This document shows positions 42,939-51,624 of a DNA stretch of 64,000 bases, in pieces. The stretch is from positions 558,001 to 622,000 of the forward strand of contig NZ_BPIK01000002.1 in NCBI RefSeq assembly GCF_026004075.1. The letters run 5' to 3'. Position numbers and translations under genes: made by a program. Every line of letters starts with the position of its first letter. The first letter of the stretch is position 1. This stretch comes from Meiothermus sp. (GTDB lineage: Bacteria > Deinococcota > Deinococci > Deinococcales > Thermaceae). Under the pieces are notes generated by a model. The model was not told the origin of the DNA. It made no database searches and saw only the letters and a list, made by a program, of their open reading frames with translations.

Positions 42939-44987
42939 ATGAAACTTTCGTATCCCCCTGCCCCCACCGCAAAGGTGGTCGAGGAGCTGCACGGGGTGCA
43001 GATTCCCGACCCCTACCGCCCCCTCGAGGATCCCCAGGCCCCCGAGACCCGGGCCTGGATCGAGGCCCAGAACCGCCTCACCTTTGGCTACCTCGAGCAG
43101 ATTCCCTTGCGGGAGACCCTCCGGCGGCGGCTCGAGGAACTCTGGAACTACCCCCGCGTGCTCAGTTTCTTTAAGCGTGGGGGCCGCTACTTTAGCCTGC
43201 GCAACGACGGCTTGCAGAACCAGAACGTGCTGTATGTGCAGGAACACCTGGAGGCGGCCCCCCGGGTCCTGCTCGACCCCAACACCCTCTCCGAGGACGG
43301 TACGGTGGCCCTGAGCAACTATGCCGTCAGCCGGGATGGGCGCTACCTGGCCTACGCCCTGAGCAAAAGCGGCTCGGACTGGCTCACCTGGCGGGTGCGC
43401 GAGGTGGAAACGGCCCAGGATCTGCCCGACGAGATCCGCTGGAGCAAGTTTAGCAGCGCGGCCTGGCTGCCCGATGGCAGCGGGTTCTTCTACAGCCGCT
43501 ACGACGAACCCGCCGAAGGCACCGACTACACCGGGGCCAACTACTTCCAGAAGGTCTATCTGCACCGCTTGGGCACCCCCCAGCAGCAGGACGTGCTGGT
43601 CTACGAGCGGCCCGACCAGAAGGAGTGGGGTTTTCAGGCCTTCGTGACCCACGACGGGCGCTACGAGTGCCTGCACGTGTGGCGGGGCACCCACCGCGAG
43701 AACCTGTTTTTCTACCGGCCCCATGGCTCGGAGGAGCCCTTTGTTGAGCTGGTGGGCGAGTTTGTGGCCTCGTTCGAGTTCATCCGCAACCAGGGCTCCC
43801 GCTTCTACTTCAAAACCAACCTGGAGGCCCCCCGGGGCCGGGTGGTGGTGGTGGATGTGGCCCGAGGGGGGCTGGAAACCCTGGAGACCCTGGTGCCCGA
43901 GGGCGAGGACACCCTGAGCTTTGCGGAGCCCGCCGGGGACGGGCTGGTGCTGGGCTACCTGCACCACGCCAGCCACCGGCTGGAGCTGGTGGATCTCGAG
44001 GGGCGCCCCCGGGGCCGCCTGCCCCTACCCACGCTGGGTATGGTGCCGCTGGTGGCGGGCGAGGAAGACGACCCCGAACTCTTCTACGGCTTCACCTCTT
44101 TTTTGTACCCCCTCACCCTCTACCACCACCACCTGACCACCGGCCAGACCCGGCCCCTGTTCACACCGCCCCTGCAGTTCGACCCCAGCCTTTACGAGAC
44201 CCACCAGGTGTTTGTGCCCAGCCGGGATGGTACGCGCGTACCCCTGTTTTTGGTGCACAAAAAAGGGCTTCAGCTCGACGGGCAGAACCCCACCTTGCTG
44301 TATGGCTACGGGGGCTTCAACATCCCCATGACCCCCGCCTTCAACCCAGGGCGGCTGGTCTGGCTCGAGCAGGGCGGGGTGTTTGCCCAGGCCTGCCTGC
44401 GCGGGGGCGGCGAGTACGGCGAGGACTGGTACCGGGCCGGCACTTTGGAGCGTAAGCAGAACGTCTTCGACGACTTTATCGCCTGCGCCGAGTGGCTCAT
44501 CGCCCAGGGCTACACAAAACCCCAGCGGCTGGCTATTCAGGGGGGCTCCAACGGGGGGCTGCTGGTGGGGGCCGCCCTCACCCAGCGCCCGGAGCTGTTT
44601 GGGGTGGCGCTGCCGGCGGTGGGGGTGCTGGATATGCTGCGCTTCCACAAGTTCACCATCGGCTGGGCCTGGGTCTCGGATTACGGCTCGCCCGACAACC
44701 CCGAGCACTTCCAGTACCTGCGGGCCTACTCGCCCCTGCACAACCTAAAGCCCGGCACTCACTACCCGGCCACCCTGATCACCACCGCCGACCACGACGA
44801 CCGGGTGGTGCCCGCGCACTCCTTCAAGTTCGCGGCAGCCCTGCAGGCCGCCCAGGGAGGCCCGGCCCCCATCCTTATTCGCATCCAGACCAAGGCCGGG
44901 CACGGATTGGGCAAGCCCACCCGCATGCTGATCGAAGAACAGGCCGATATCTACGCCTTTACCCTGCACCAGATGGGCCTGGCCTAG
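42939..44987 (+). CDS. Prolyl oligopeptidase, family S9A
   Basis: A 682-residue serine peptidase that cleaves short peptides after proline in the cytoplasm. An N-terminal segment (YPPAPTAKVVEELHG, DPYRPLEDP) and beta-propeller (about 70-400) are followed by the alpha/beta-hydrolase domain. Catalytic triad: Ser in GGSNGGLLVGA (about 536), Asp in TADHDDRVVP (about 619), His in KAGHGLGKP (about 653). ATG at 42939 chosen: TATATT lies 7 nt upstream (leaderless) and the protein then has family length. Its end overlaps the convergent gene by 29 nt. Confidence 0.93.
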   Translation: MKLSYPPAPTAKVVEELHGVQIPDPYRPLEDPQAPETRAWIEAQNRLTFGYLEQIPLRETLRRRLEELWNYPRVLSFFKRGGRYFSLRNDGLQNQNVLYVQEHLEAAPRVLLDPNTLSEDGTVALSNYAVSRDGRYLAYALSKSGSDWLTWRVREVETAQDLPDEIRWSKFSSAAWLPDGSGFFYSRYDEPAEGTDYTGANYFQKVYLHRLGTPQQQDVLVYERPDQKEWGFQAFVTHDGRYECLHVWRGTHRENLFFYRPHGSEEPFVELVGEFVASFEFIRNQGSRFYFKTNLEAPRGRVVVVDVARGGLETLETLVPEGEDTLSFAEPAGDGLVLGYLHHASHRLELVDLEGRPRGRLPLPTLGMVPLVAGEEDDPELFYGFTSFLYPLTLYHHHLTTGQTRPLFTPPLQFDPSLYETHQVFVPSRDGTRVPLFLVHKKGLQLDGQNPTLLYGYGGFNIPMTPAFNPGRLVWLEQGGVFAQACLRGGGEYGEDWYRAGTLERKQNVFDDFIACAEWLIAQGYTKPQRLAIQGGSNGGLLVGAALTQRPELFGVALPAVGVLDMLRFHKFTIGWAWVSDYGSPDNPEHFQYLRAYSPLHNLKPGTHYPATLITTADHDDRVVPAHSFKFAAALQAAQGGPAPILIRIQTKAGHGLGKPTRMLIEEQADIYAFTLHQMGLA

Positions 44988-45630
44988 CCGAAGCGGCCTG
45001 CAGCAGGGCCAGCACCTCTTCGTCCGAGGTCTGGGGGAAATGTTCGTACCACAGGCCGACCGCTTGAAAGAAGGCTGGGGTTTCCAGGCAGACCACCTCG
45101 TCTACCAGCGCCTGGATTTCCGCCACCGTATCGGGCGGGGCCACCGGCACGGCCACCACCAGCCGGCCGGGGTGGTGTTGTCGGGCTGCGGCGATGGCGG
45201 CCTTCATGGTGGCCCCGGTGGCCAGCCCATCGTCCACCAGCAGAACGGTTTTGCCCTTCAGGTCGGGGAAAGGCCGGTTACCGCGGTACAGCCGCTCACG
45301 GCGCTGTAGCTCGGTCCACTGCTGTTGCTCAACGGCGGCCAGGGTGTCGGCCGAAACCTGCAAACTGTCCACGATCTCCTGGTTGAGCACCCGCCCCCCG
45401 CCCGAGGCGATGGCCCCCAGGGCCAGCTCCTCGTGGCCGGGGGTGCCCAGCTTGCGCACCACCCAGACATCCAGGGGTGCGCCGAGCCGTCGGGCCACCT
45501 GAAAGGCCACCGGCACCCCCCCTCGAGGTAAACCAAACACCAGCAGGTTGGGCTGCCGGTCGTAGCCCAGCGCCACCAGCCGCTCGGCCAGCAGTGCACC
45601 GGCCTGGTTACGGTCCTTGAAGGGTTTCAT
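44959..45630 (-). CDS. Phosphoribosyltransferase family protein (COG1926 type)
   Basis: A 223-residue type I PRTase fold. PRPP-binding motif VLLVDDGLATGATM near residue 127; N-terminal FKDRNQAGALLAERL and LVFGLPRGGVPVAFQVAR are the signature of COG1926 proteins, often found fused to or beside dienelactone-hydrolase-like proteins. Substrate unknown. AAGGAGG precedes the ATG. A direct-repeat site for the putative SARP (site 4) is 50 nt upstream. Confidence 0.87.
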   Translation of the reverse strand: MKPFKDRNQAGALLAERLVALGYDRQPNLLVFGLPRGGVPVAFQVARRLGAPLDVWVVRKLGTPGHEELALGAIASGGGRVLNQEIVDSLQVSADTLAAVEQQQWTELQRRERLYRGNRPFPDLKGKTVLLVDDGLATGATMKAAIAAARQHHPGRLVVAVPVAPPDTVAEIQALVDEVVCLETPAFFQAVGLWYEHFPQTSDEEVLALLQAASARPGPSGAG

Positions 45631-45662
45631 TGCAACCTCCTTGGGATACCCTCTTCATGCAC

Positions 45663-45694
45663 AACCTTACACCCGGCCATTACCAGAGGGTTAC
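45663..45694 (-). promoter_or_regulatory. SARP-type direct repeat and -10, phosphoribosyltransferase gene (site 4)
   Basis: On the minus strand GTAAC (45694-45690) and GTAAT (45683-45679) are 11 bp apart. A -10-like TAAGGT begins 9 nt later (AAGGTT at 10 nt). It points to the gene starting at 45630. Confidence 0.55.
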
Positions 45695-45735
45695 ACCCCG
45701 GATTTGTACTGCCCTGACGGGCTATACTGCTTCAG

Positions 45736-46728
45736 GTGAGCCAGATCCGGGCCGAACACCTCTCCAAGTTCTATCCGGTGGCCCTCAAAGAGCCTGGTTT
45801 TGTGGGCACCATCCGGCACTTCCTCAAGCGCAAATACCGGCAGGTCGAAGCCGTCAAAGACGTCTCTTTCCAGATTGAACCAGGGGAGATGGTGGGCTTT
45901 TTGGGGCCCAACGGGGCTGGCAAAACCACCACCCTCAAGCTTTTGTCGGGCCTGATTCACCCCAGCACGGGGCGGCTCGAGGTCGCCGGACACCAGCCCT
46001 TCAAACGGGAGTACGCTTTCTTGCGCAAGATTACCCTGGTGATGGGCAACAAGCAGCAGCTCATCTGGGATCTGCCGGCGGCCGACAGTTTCCGGGTCAA
46101 CGCCGCGGTGTACGAGATTCCCGAGGGCGAGTTTAAGAAGCGGGTGGCCGAGCTAAGCGAGATGCTCGCGCTCGAGGGTAAGCTGAACCAGCCGGTGCGC
46201 AAGCTCAGCCTGGGGGAGCGCATGAAGGCCGAGCTGCTGGCCGCGCTCTTGCACCGGCCCCAGGTGCTGTTTCTGGACGAGCCCACGCTGGGGCTGGACG
46301 TGAACGCCCAGGTGGCGGTGCGGGAGTTTTTGCTCGAGTACAACCGGCGCTACCGGGCCACCATCCTGCTCACCAGCCACTACATGGCCGACATCACCGC
46401 GCTGTGCGAGCGAGTGCTGATGATCCACCAGGGCCGGCTCATCTACGACGGGGGGTTGGAGGGTTTGCTCGAGCGCTTCGCCCCCTACCGCGAGGTGCAC
46501 ATTCAGCTTGGAAAGCCCATCGAGAAAGACCGCCTGGAACAGTTCGGCGAGGTGCGGGCCTGGGAGGGGCTCGAGGCCCGGCTGCTGGTGCGGCGGGAAG
46601 ACCTGGTTCACCGGGTGAGCCGGATGCTGCACGAACTCCCCATAGACGACCTGGAAGTGCGGGAGCCGGCCATCGAAGAGGTAATCGGGCGGGTTTTTGC
46701 CGATACCCGGCTGGTAACCGATGGTTAG
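45736..46728 (+). CDS. ABC-2 type transporter ATPase without adjacent permease
   Basis: A 330-residue ATPase, with Walker A GPNGAGKTTTLKLLSGL, signature LSLGERMKAELLAALL, Walker B VLFLDEPTLGLDVNAQ and a C-terminal extension (about 240-330) as in COG4586 exporters. These normally precede two permease genes, but the next gene is glpD, so its partner must be elsewhere or lost. GTG start with TATACT 7 nt upstream: leaderless. Confidence 0.88.
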   Translation: MSQIRAEHLSKFYPVALKEPGFVGTIRHFLKRKYRQVEAVKDVSFQIEPGEMVGFLGPNGAGKTTTLKLLSGLIHPSTGRLEVAGHQPFKREYAFLRKITLVMGNKQQLIWDLPAADSFRVNAAVYEIPEGEFKKRVAELSEMLALEGKLNQPVRKLSLGERMKAELLAALLHRPQVLFLDEPTLGLDVNAQVAVREFLLEYNRRYRATILLTSHYMADITALCERVLMIHQGRLIYDGGLEGLLERFAPYREVHIQLGKPIEKDRLEQFGEVRAWEGLEARLLVRREDLVHRVSRMLHELPIDDLEVREPAIEEVIGRVFADTRLVTDG

Positions 46729-46788
46729 GGTAATCCCCCCTTTGAGCATTGGCCCAGCCTTCGGGGTCTGGGTTAGTCTGGTGGTGCT

Positions 46789-48387
46789 ATGGAGCGCACC
46801 CAACTGCTGGAGAAACTCGCCTCGGAAACCTTCGACCTGCTGGTGATTGGGGGTGGGGCCACCGGGGCTGGGGTGGCCCTGGAAGCCGCCAGCCGGGGCC
46901 TCAAAACCGCCCTGGTCGAACGCTACGACTTTGCCGAGGGCACCTCGAGCCGAAGTACCAAGCTGATTCACGGGGGGGTGCGCTACCTCGAGCTTGCCAT
47001 CAAAACCTTTGACAAAGTACAGCTCAACCTGGTGCGCGACGCCCTGCACGAACGGGCCATCATGCTCAGGAACGCCCCCCACCTGGCCCGGCCCCTCTGG
47101 CTCCTGACCCCTCTGTACAGGGTGTGGGAGGTGCCCTACTACTACACCGGGCTGAAGCTCTACGACCTGCTGGCCGGCCGGGCGCGCCTACAGCCCGCGC
47201 AGTACATCAGCGCCCAAGGAACCCTCGAGCGCTTCCCCGCGGTCAACCCCGACGGCCTCAAGGGTGCAGTGGCCTACCAGGACGGGCAGTTCGATGATGC
47301 CCGCTTCAACGTGGAGCTGGCCCTGACCGCTGTGCAGCAGGGTGCAGTGGTGCTCAACCACCTGGAAGTAACCGGGTTGCTCAAGCAAAACGGCAGACTA
47401 TCGGGCGCTGCCGTCAAAGACCGCCTGTCTGCAAAGGAAATCGAGGTTTCTGCTCGGGTGATCGTCAACGCCACCGGCCCCTTTTCGGACCATATCCGGC
47501 GCCTGGACGACCCCGAGGCCCCCCCTTTGCTCAAAGCCAGCTCGGGCATTCACATCGTGCTGGACAAAAAATACAGCCCTTCCGATACCGGTTTGCTAAT
47601 CCCCAAAACCGAGGACGGACGGGTGGTGTTCGTGCTGCCCTGGCTGGGGGGAACCCTGGTGGGCACCACCGATGATCCCGCCCCGATTGTAGATCACCCC
47701 AGGGTGAGCGAAGCGGAGATTGAGTACGTGCTCAGACAGGTAAGGCCCTACCTGGGTGCGATCCCCAGGGAGGCGGTGCGCGCGAGCTGGTCGGGCCTGC
47801 GCCCGCTGGTCTCGCGTCCGGATGCCGACACCGCCCGGCTGGCCCGCGACCACCTGATTCAGGAGAGCGCCTCGGGCCTTTTAACCCTAACTGGTGGCAA
47901 GTGGACTACCTACCGCAAGATGGCGCTGGATCTGGTGAACTACGCCGCTAAGAAATTTGGCTTGCCAGCAGGTGAATCGCGCACCGAGCAGCTCCCGCTG
48001 ATAGGCGGACAGGGCTTTGAACCCGAGGGGGCCCGAAAGCTCGAAGAGATGGGACTTCCCCCAGATGTGGCCCGGCACCTGCACCGGGCCTATGGTGCCC
48101 GCGCCCAGGTTGTGGCCCAAATTGCCATGGAAGGCTACAACAACCGGCTGGTGCAGGCCTGGCCCTACCTCGAGGCCGAGGTCATCTATGCCGTCCGCCA
48201 CGAGATGGCCCGAACCCCCCTCGACGTGCTGGCCCGCCGCACCCGGCTGGCCTTCCTGGACACCTCGGCGGCGCTGGGTGCTGTGCCCCGGGTGGCCGAG
48301 CTGATGGGCCGCGAACTGGGCTGGGACGCAGATAAGGTGGTGCTCGAGCAGGAAAAGGCCAGGTCGCAGATACTCGAGGCGATATAA
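46789..48387 (+). CDS. glpD: Glycerol-3-phosphate dehydrogenase (FAD)
   Basis: A 532-residue membrane-associated flavoenzyme that oxidises glycerol-3-phosphate to dihydroxyacetone phosphate and feeds electrons to the quinone pool. The FAD dinucleotide fold is LLVIGGGATGAGVALEAASR near residue 14, followed by EGTSSRSTKLIHGGVRYLE. Further motifs: YQDGQFDDARFNVELAL and WTTYRKMALD; C-terminal helical domain from about 395. TAGTCT lies 9 nt before the ATG. Confidence 0.93.
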   Translation: MERTQLLEKLASETFDLLVIGGGATGAGVALEAASRGLKTALVERYDFAEGTSSRSTKLIHGGVRYLELAIKTFDKVQLNLVRDALHERAIMLRNAPHLARPLWLLTPLYRVWEVPYYYTGLKLYDLLAGRARLQPAQYISAQGTLERFPAVNPDGLKGAVAYQDGQFDDARFNVELALTAVQQGAVVLNHLEVTGLLKQNGRLSGAAVKDRLSAKEIEVSARVIVNATGPFSDHIRRLDDPEAPPLLKASSGIHIVLDKKYSPSDTGLLIPKTEDGRVVFVLPWLGGTLVGTTDDPAPIVDHPRVSEAEIEYVLRQVRPYLGAIPREAVRASWSGLRPLVSRPDADTARLARDHLIQESASGLLTLTGGKWTTYRKMALDLVNYAAKKFGLPAGESRTEQLPLIGGQGFEPEGARKLEEMGLPPDVARHLHRAYGARAQVVAQIAMEGYNNRLVQAWPYLEAEVIYAVRHEMARTPLDVLARRTRLAFLDTSAALGAVPRVAELMGRELGWDADKVVLEQEKARSQILEAI

Positions 48388-48512
48388 GGGGCTTGCCGCG
48401 CTGGGTGTGGGATATCAAAAGCCCGAGTATGTTTGTAGGAAAAATGCGCTGTAAACGTGCAAACCTGCATCTCACCATTTGATTTGCTCGTTCTGGATAC
48501 CATTAAGCCCAG

Positions 48513-49319
48513 ATGCCAGAAACAGAAAAAGCCACCCTGCACTACCAGAACAGAACGATTCGCTATACCATCCGCCGCAGCGCCCGCCGTCGAACGGTGG
48601 GGATCACCATTGATCCCCAAGGGGTGCGGGTGGCTGCCCCTGAGCGGATGCCCCTGGAACAGGTGGTGGCCCTGGTCAACACCAGAGCCCGCTGGATCGC
48701 CGAGAAATACGCGGAATTCAAGAACCGCCTGGGGCCAAGAAAGCGTTTCGTGAGTGGGGAGGAGTTTTTATACCTGGGTCGCCGGGTTAGTTTACAAGTA
48801 CAAACCGAGCCTTCTACCTCAGGTGGACGCAGGCGCGATGGGCGTGGCTTCCTTTTCCAGCCCGAGCTATTCGACTTTGACTTTTCCTCCAGGAGCAGAC
48901 AAAAGACCGCGGTAGCCCTCAAAGGCAATGTGCTGCTGGTGCAGGCCGGAGCCTCCAGCGTGCACAGCAAAGAGGTGCGCGAGATGCTGGAAAACTGGTA
49001 CAGGTCACGCGCCGAGGAAGTCATTACCCGCCGGGTTCAGCACTACGCGCTTCAGCTTGGCTGGCCCATGCCCAAGGTGCTGATCCGCAACCAGAAAAAG
49101 CGCTGGGGAAGCTGCAACGCCAGGGGGGAGCTGCGCTTCAACTGGCGGCTGGTAATGCTGCCCTTGCGGGTGCTGGATTATGTGGTGGTGCACGAGATGG
49201 CCCACCTTAAGGTGCTCAACCACAGCCCCCGCTTCTGGTCTTTGGTCGAGCGGATTATGCCCGATTACAAAGCCCGCCACCAGGCTCTACACGAACTGGG
49301 GCTGGGTTTGTACTGGTAG
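48513..49319 (+). CDS. YgjP/WLM-like zinc metallopeptidase (DUF45)
   Basis: A 268-residue M48-clan protein. The zinc motif is VVHEMAHLKVLNHSPRFW (HExxH near residue 228, third ligand His in NHS), preceded by KKRWGSCNARGELRFNWRL, the YgjP hallmark. The N-terminal half (YTIRRSARRRTVGITIDP) is also typical. A low-complexity insert (SGGRRRDGRGFLFQPELF) lies in the middle. Function in the cell is unknown. Confidence 0.88.
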   Translation: MPETEKATLHYQNRTIRYTIRRSARRRTVGITIDPQGVRVAAPERMPLEQVVALVNTRARWIAEKYAEFKNRLGPRKRFVSGEEFLYLGRRVSLQVQTEPSTSGGRRRDGRGFLFQPELFDFDFSSRSRQKTAVALKGNVLLVQAGASSVHSKEVREMLENWYRSRAEEVITRRVQHYALQLGWPMPKVLIRNQKKRWGSCNARGELRFNWRLVMLPLRVLDYVVVHEMAHLKVLNHSPRFWSLVERIMPDYKARHQALHELGLGLYW

Positions 49320-49332
49320 GCAGCCTGACACC

Positions 49333-49965
49333 TCAAGGGGCCAGCCGCTCTATTTTCCAGCTTCCATCTGGCTGCAGGCGGTAGACCAGCCGGTCGTGCA
49401 GGCGGCTGGGGCGGCCCTGCCAGAACTCGAAGGTGTCGGGTTTCAGACGGTAGCCGCCCCAGTGGGCCGGACGGGGTACGGTCTCGGGGTAGCGGGCCCT
49501 GAGCTCTGCGACGCGTTGCTCGAGCACCTCCCGGCTGGCAATCACCTGGCTTTGCGGGCTGGCCGCCGACCCAATCTGGCTGTCGTAGGGGCGGCTGGCA
49601 AAGTAGGCGTCGGAAAGCTCGGGCTCGACCTTCTCGACCTGCCCTTCGACGCGCACCTGGCGCTCGAGGGGCGGCCACCAGAAATTGACACAGGCCCAGG
49701 GGTTGGCCTCGAGCTCCCGTCCCTTACGGCTTTGGTAGTTGCTGAAAAACACCAACCCCCTTTCGTCCAGCCCCCGCAGCAAGACCACCCGGCTGCTGGG
49801 CCGCCCGTTCGGGCCTACCGTGGAGAGGGTCATGCCGTGGGGCTCGTAGAGGTGGGTCTCGATGGCCTCGGCCAGCCAGCGCTCGAGCTGCCGGAAAGGG
49901 TTAAGGTCGGCCTCCTGCTCGCTGAGGGTTCCGTAGGTATAGTCGCTACGAAGGTCGCGCAGCAT
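49333..49965 (-). CDS. pdxH: Pyridoxamine 5'-phosphate oxidase
   Basis: A 210-residue FMN enzyme converting pyridoxamine/pyridoxine phosphate to PLP. Landmarks: SRVVLLRGLDERGLVFFSNY near residue 58, SRKGRELEANP, SPQSQVIASREVLE near 134, and the C-terminal WQGRPSRLHDRLVY. CATAAT lies 6 nt before the ATG with no ribosome binding site: leaderless. Convergent with the YgjP-like gene, 13 nt apart. Confidence 0.95.
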   Translation of the reverse strand: MLRDLRSDYTYGTLSEQEADLNPFRQLERWLAEAIETHLYEPHGMTLSTVGPNGRPSSRVVLLRGLDERGLVFFSNYQSRKGRELEANPWACVNFWWPPLERQVRVEGQVEKVEPELSDAYFASRPYDSQIGSAASPQSQVIASREVLEQRVAELRARYPETVPRPAHWGGYRLKPDTFEFWQGRPSRLHDRLVYRLQPDGSWKIERLAP

Positions 49966-50006
49966 GGCCCTATTATGCGCTTTTGCGCAGGGCCCAATTT
50001 GGAGCC

Positions 50007-50810
50007 CTACTCCCCTCGAGGGTACACAATATAGCCCCCCGAGCGCTCGTCGCGCTCCAGGCGCAACAGCCCCCGGCGCTGGGCTTCCTCCAACAGGGCA
50101 CTAAACGAGCGGAAGCCGTAAGAGGCTTCGTTAAAGCCCGGTTTGCGGCGCTTAAGGGTTTGTTTGACCAGCGAACTCAGAATGCGCTCCTCGCCACCGC
50201 GCTCGGCTTGCAGGGCCAAAAGCGTCTCGAGCACGAGCTCGAGGGCCTCCTGCTGCTTGTCCTGTGGCTTATCGGCAGCTTTGCTTTTGGGGGCTGACTT
50301 TCCGGGTTTGGTGGCGCGCTTTTGAGCCAGCTCCTCTTGCACGAGGTCGTCGTAGAAGATGAACTCGTCGCAGGCCGCGGTCAGCAAGTCCGAGGTTGAC
50401 TTCCTGACCCCTACCCCTATCACCAGCCGGTTGTTTTCCCGCAGCTTGGAGACCAAGGGGGAGAAGTCGGAGTCGCCGCTGATGATGACAAAGGTATCCA
50501 CGTGCGACTTGGTGTAGCAAAGGTCGAGGGCATCCACCACCAGCCGTATGTCGGCGGAGTTTTTGCCCGACAGGCGGGTGTGGGGAATTTCAATGAGTTC
50601 GAAGCCCGCCTCGTGCATGGAGGCTTTGAACTCCTTGTAGCGTTCCCAGTCGCAATAGGCCTTGCGCACCACAATGCTGCCCTTGAGCAAGAGCCGCTCG
50701 AGGATTTTCTGAATGTCGAACTGGGGATACCTGGCTTCCCGAACCCCCAGGGCAATGTTCTCAAAATCGCAAAACAGCGCCATGTTTTTGATCTCGGAGC
50801 GGCCTGCCAT
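50007..50810 (-). CDS. NYN domain nuclease with C-terminal OST-HTH/LOTUS-like domain
   Basis: A 267-residue protein. The NYN (PIN-like) RNase domain spans about 8-150 with acidic residues in ALFCDFENIALGV, KNSADIRLVVDALDL and FVIISGDSDFSPLVSKLRE, the metal-binding set of the family. After a Lys/Ala/Pro linker, residues about 195-265 resemble an OST-HTH domain (LSSLVKQTLKRRKPGFNEAS, FRSFSALLEEAQRRGLL). Probably an RNA-processing or decay enzyme. TATACT lies 8 nt before the ATG. Confidence 0.87.
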   Translation of the reverse strand: MAGRSEIKNMALFCDFENIALGVREARYPQFDIQKILERLLLKGSIVVRKAYCDWERYKEFKASMHEAGFELIEIPHTRLSGKNSADIRLVVDALDLCYTKSHVDTFVIISGDSDFSPLVSKLRENNRLVIGVGVRKSTSDLLTAACDEFIFYDDLVQEELAQKRATKPGKSAPKSKAADKPQDKQQEALELVLETLLALQAERGGEERILSSLVKQTLKRRKPGFNEASYGFRSFSALLEEAQRRGLLRLERDERSGGYIVYPRGE

Positions 50811-50868
50811 CTTGCTCCAGTATAGGTGCTACGCTATATTTCGCTCGAAGAACCCGAAAAGCCATTTG

Positions 50869-50900
50869 GTAACGCCCTGGTAATTGCGCTGGCTCATTCT
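50869..50900 (+). promoter_or_regulatory. SARP-type direct repeat and -10, hydrolase-lonC operon (site 5)
   Basis: GTAAC (50869-50873) and GTAAT (50880-50884) are 11 bp apart; CATTCT (50895-50900) follows after 10 nt. It would drive the six-gene operon 50935-60196 with a leader of about 28 nt. Confidence 0.62.
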
Positions 50901-50934
50901 TGAGGAAGACGCGGAGACCCTAACGAGGCCGACC

Positions 50935-51624
50935 ATGACAAAACCACAAAACTTCCCGTGCGAACCCGTTTTTATTCCCCTTGGCCAGGGCGCTCAACTG
51001 GCGGGCGATCTCTGTATCCCTCCTGGGGCCCTGGGGGTGGTGGTATTTGCCCATGGCAGCGGCAGCAGCCGGTACAGTCCGCGCAACCGCTATGTTGCCG
51101 GGGAATTGCTGCGCGCCGGGCTGGCTACCCTGCTTTTGGATCTGCTTACCGAGGCCGAAGAGCAACTGGACACCTACACCCGGCAGTACCGCTTCGACAT
51201 CGGCCTGCTGGCCGAACGCCTGGTGGCCTCGAGCGAGTGGTTGGCCCAGCAGCCCCCAACCCAGGGGCTCGAGCAAGCCTATTTTGGGGCCAGCACCGGG
51301 GCTGCGGCGGCCCTGGTGGCGGCAGCGCGGCTTCCTAACCGGATTCGGGCGGTGGTTTCCCGTGGGGGGCGGCCCGACCTGGCGGGCAGTGCGCTGCACA
51401 AGGTCAGGGCCCCCACCCTGCTGGTTGTGGGGGGCTGGGACGAGGGGGTGCTAGAGCTCAACCAGTGGGCCTTCGAGCAGCTCACCTGTGAGAAAAAGCT
51501 GGTGGTGGTGCCGGAGGCTACGCACCTCTTCGAGGAGCCGGGGAAGCTCGAGGAAGTAGCCCGGCTGGCACGGGACTGGTTTGTCCGGTACCTGACCCCT
51601 GCAAAGGAGGCGGGCCATGCCTGA
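50935..51624 (+). CDS. Alpha/beta hydrolase, dienelactone hydrolase-like
   Basis: A 229-residue cytoplasmic hydrolase. VVVFAHGSGSSRYSPRNRY near residue 38 supplies the oxyanion loop; the nucleophile is Ser in YFGASTGAAAAL near 122; Asp in VVGGWDEGVLELN and His in PEATHLFEEPGKLEE complete the triad. Such proteins often occur with COG1926 phosphoribosyltransferases, here at 44959. ATG at 50935 chosen for family length; the ribosome binding site (GAGG) is weak. It overlaps lonC by 8 nt. Confidence 0.87.
   Translation: MTKPQNFPCEPVFIPLGQGAQLAGDLCIPPGALGVVVFAHGSGSSRYSPRNRYVAGELLRAGLATLLLDLLTEAEEQLDTYTRQYRFDIGLLAERLVASSEWLAQQPPTQGLEQAYFGASTGAAAALVAAARLPNRIRAVVSRGGRPDLAGSALHKVRAPTLLVVGGWDEGVLELNQWAFEQLTCEKKLVVVPEATHLFEEPGKLEEVARLARDWFVRYLTPAKEAGHA

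Noticed and set aside
42764-42967. Short open frames inside the 137-bp repeats
   Set aside because: They arise from the hairpin arms and differ between copies; no ribosome binding sites.
46719-46742. GTAAC and GTAAT words before glpD
   Set aside because: Spacing is 16 bp and the first lies in the coding end of the ABC ATPase gene.
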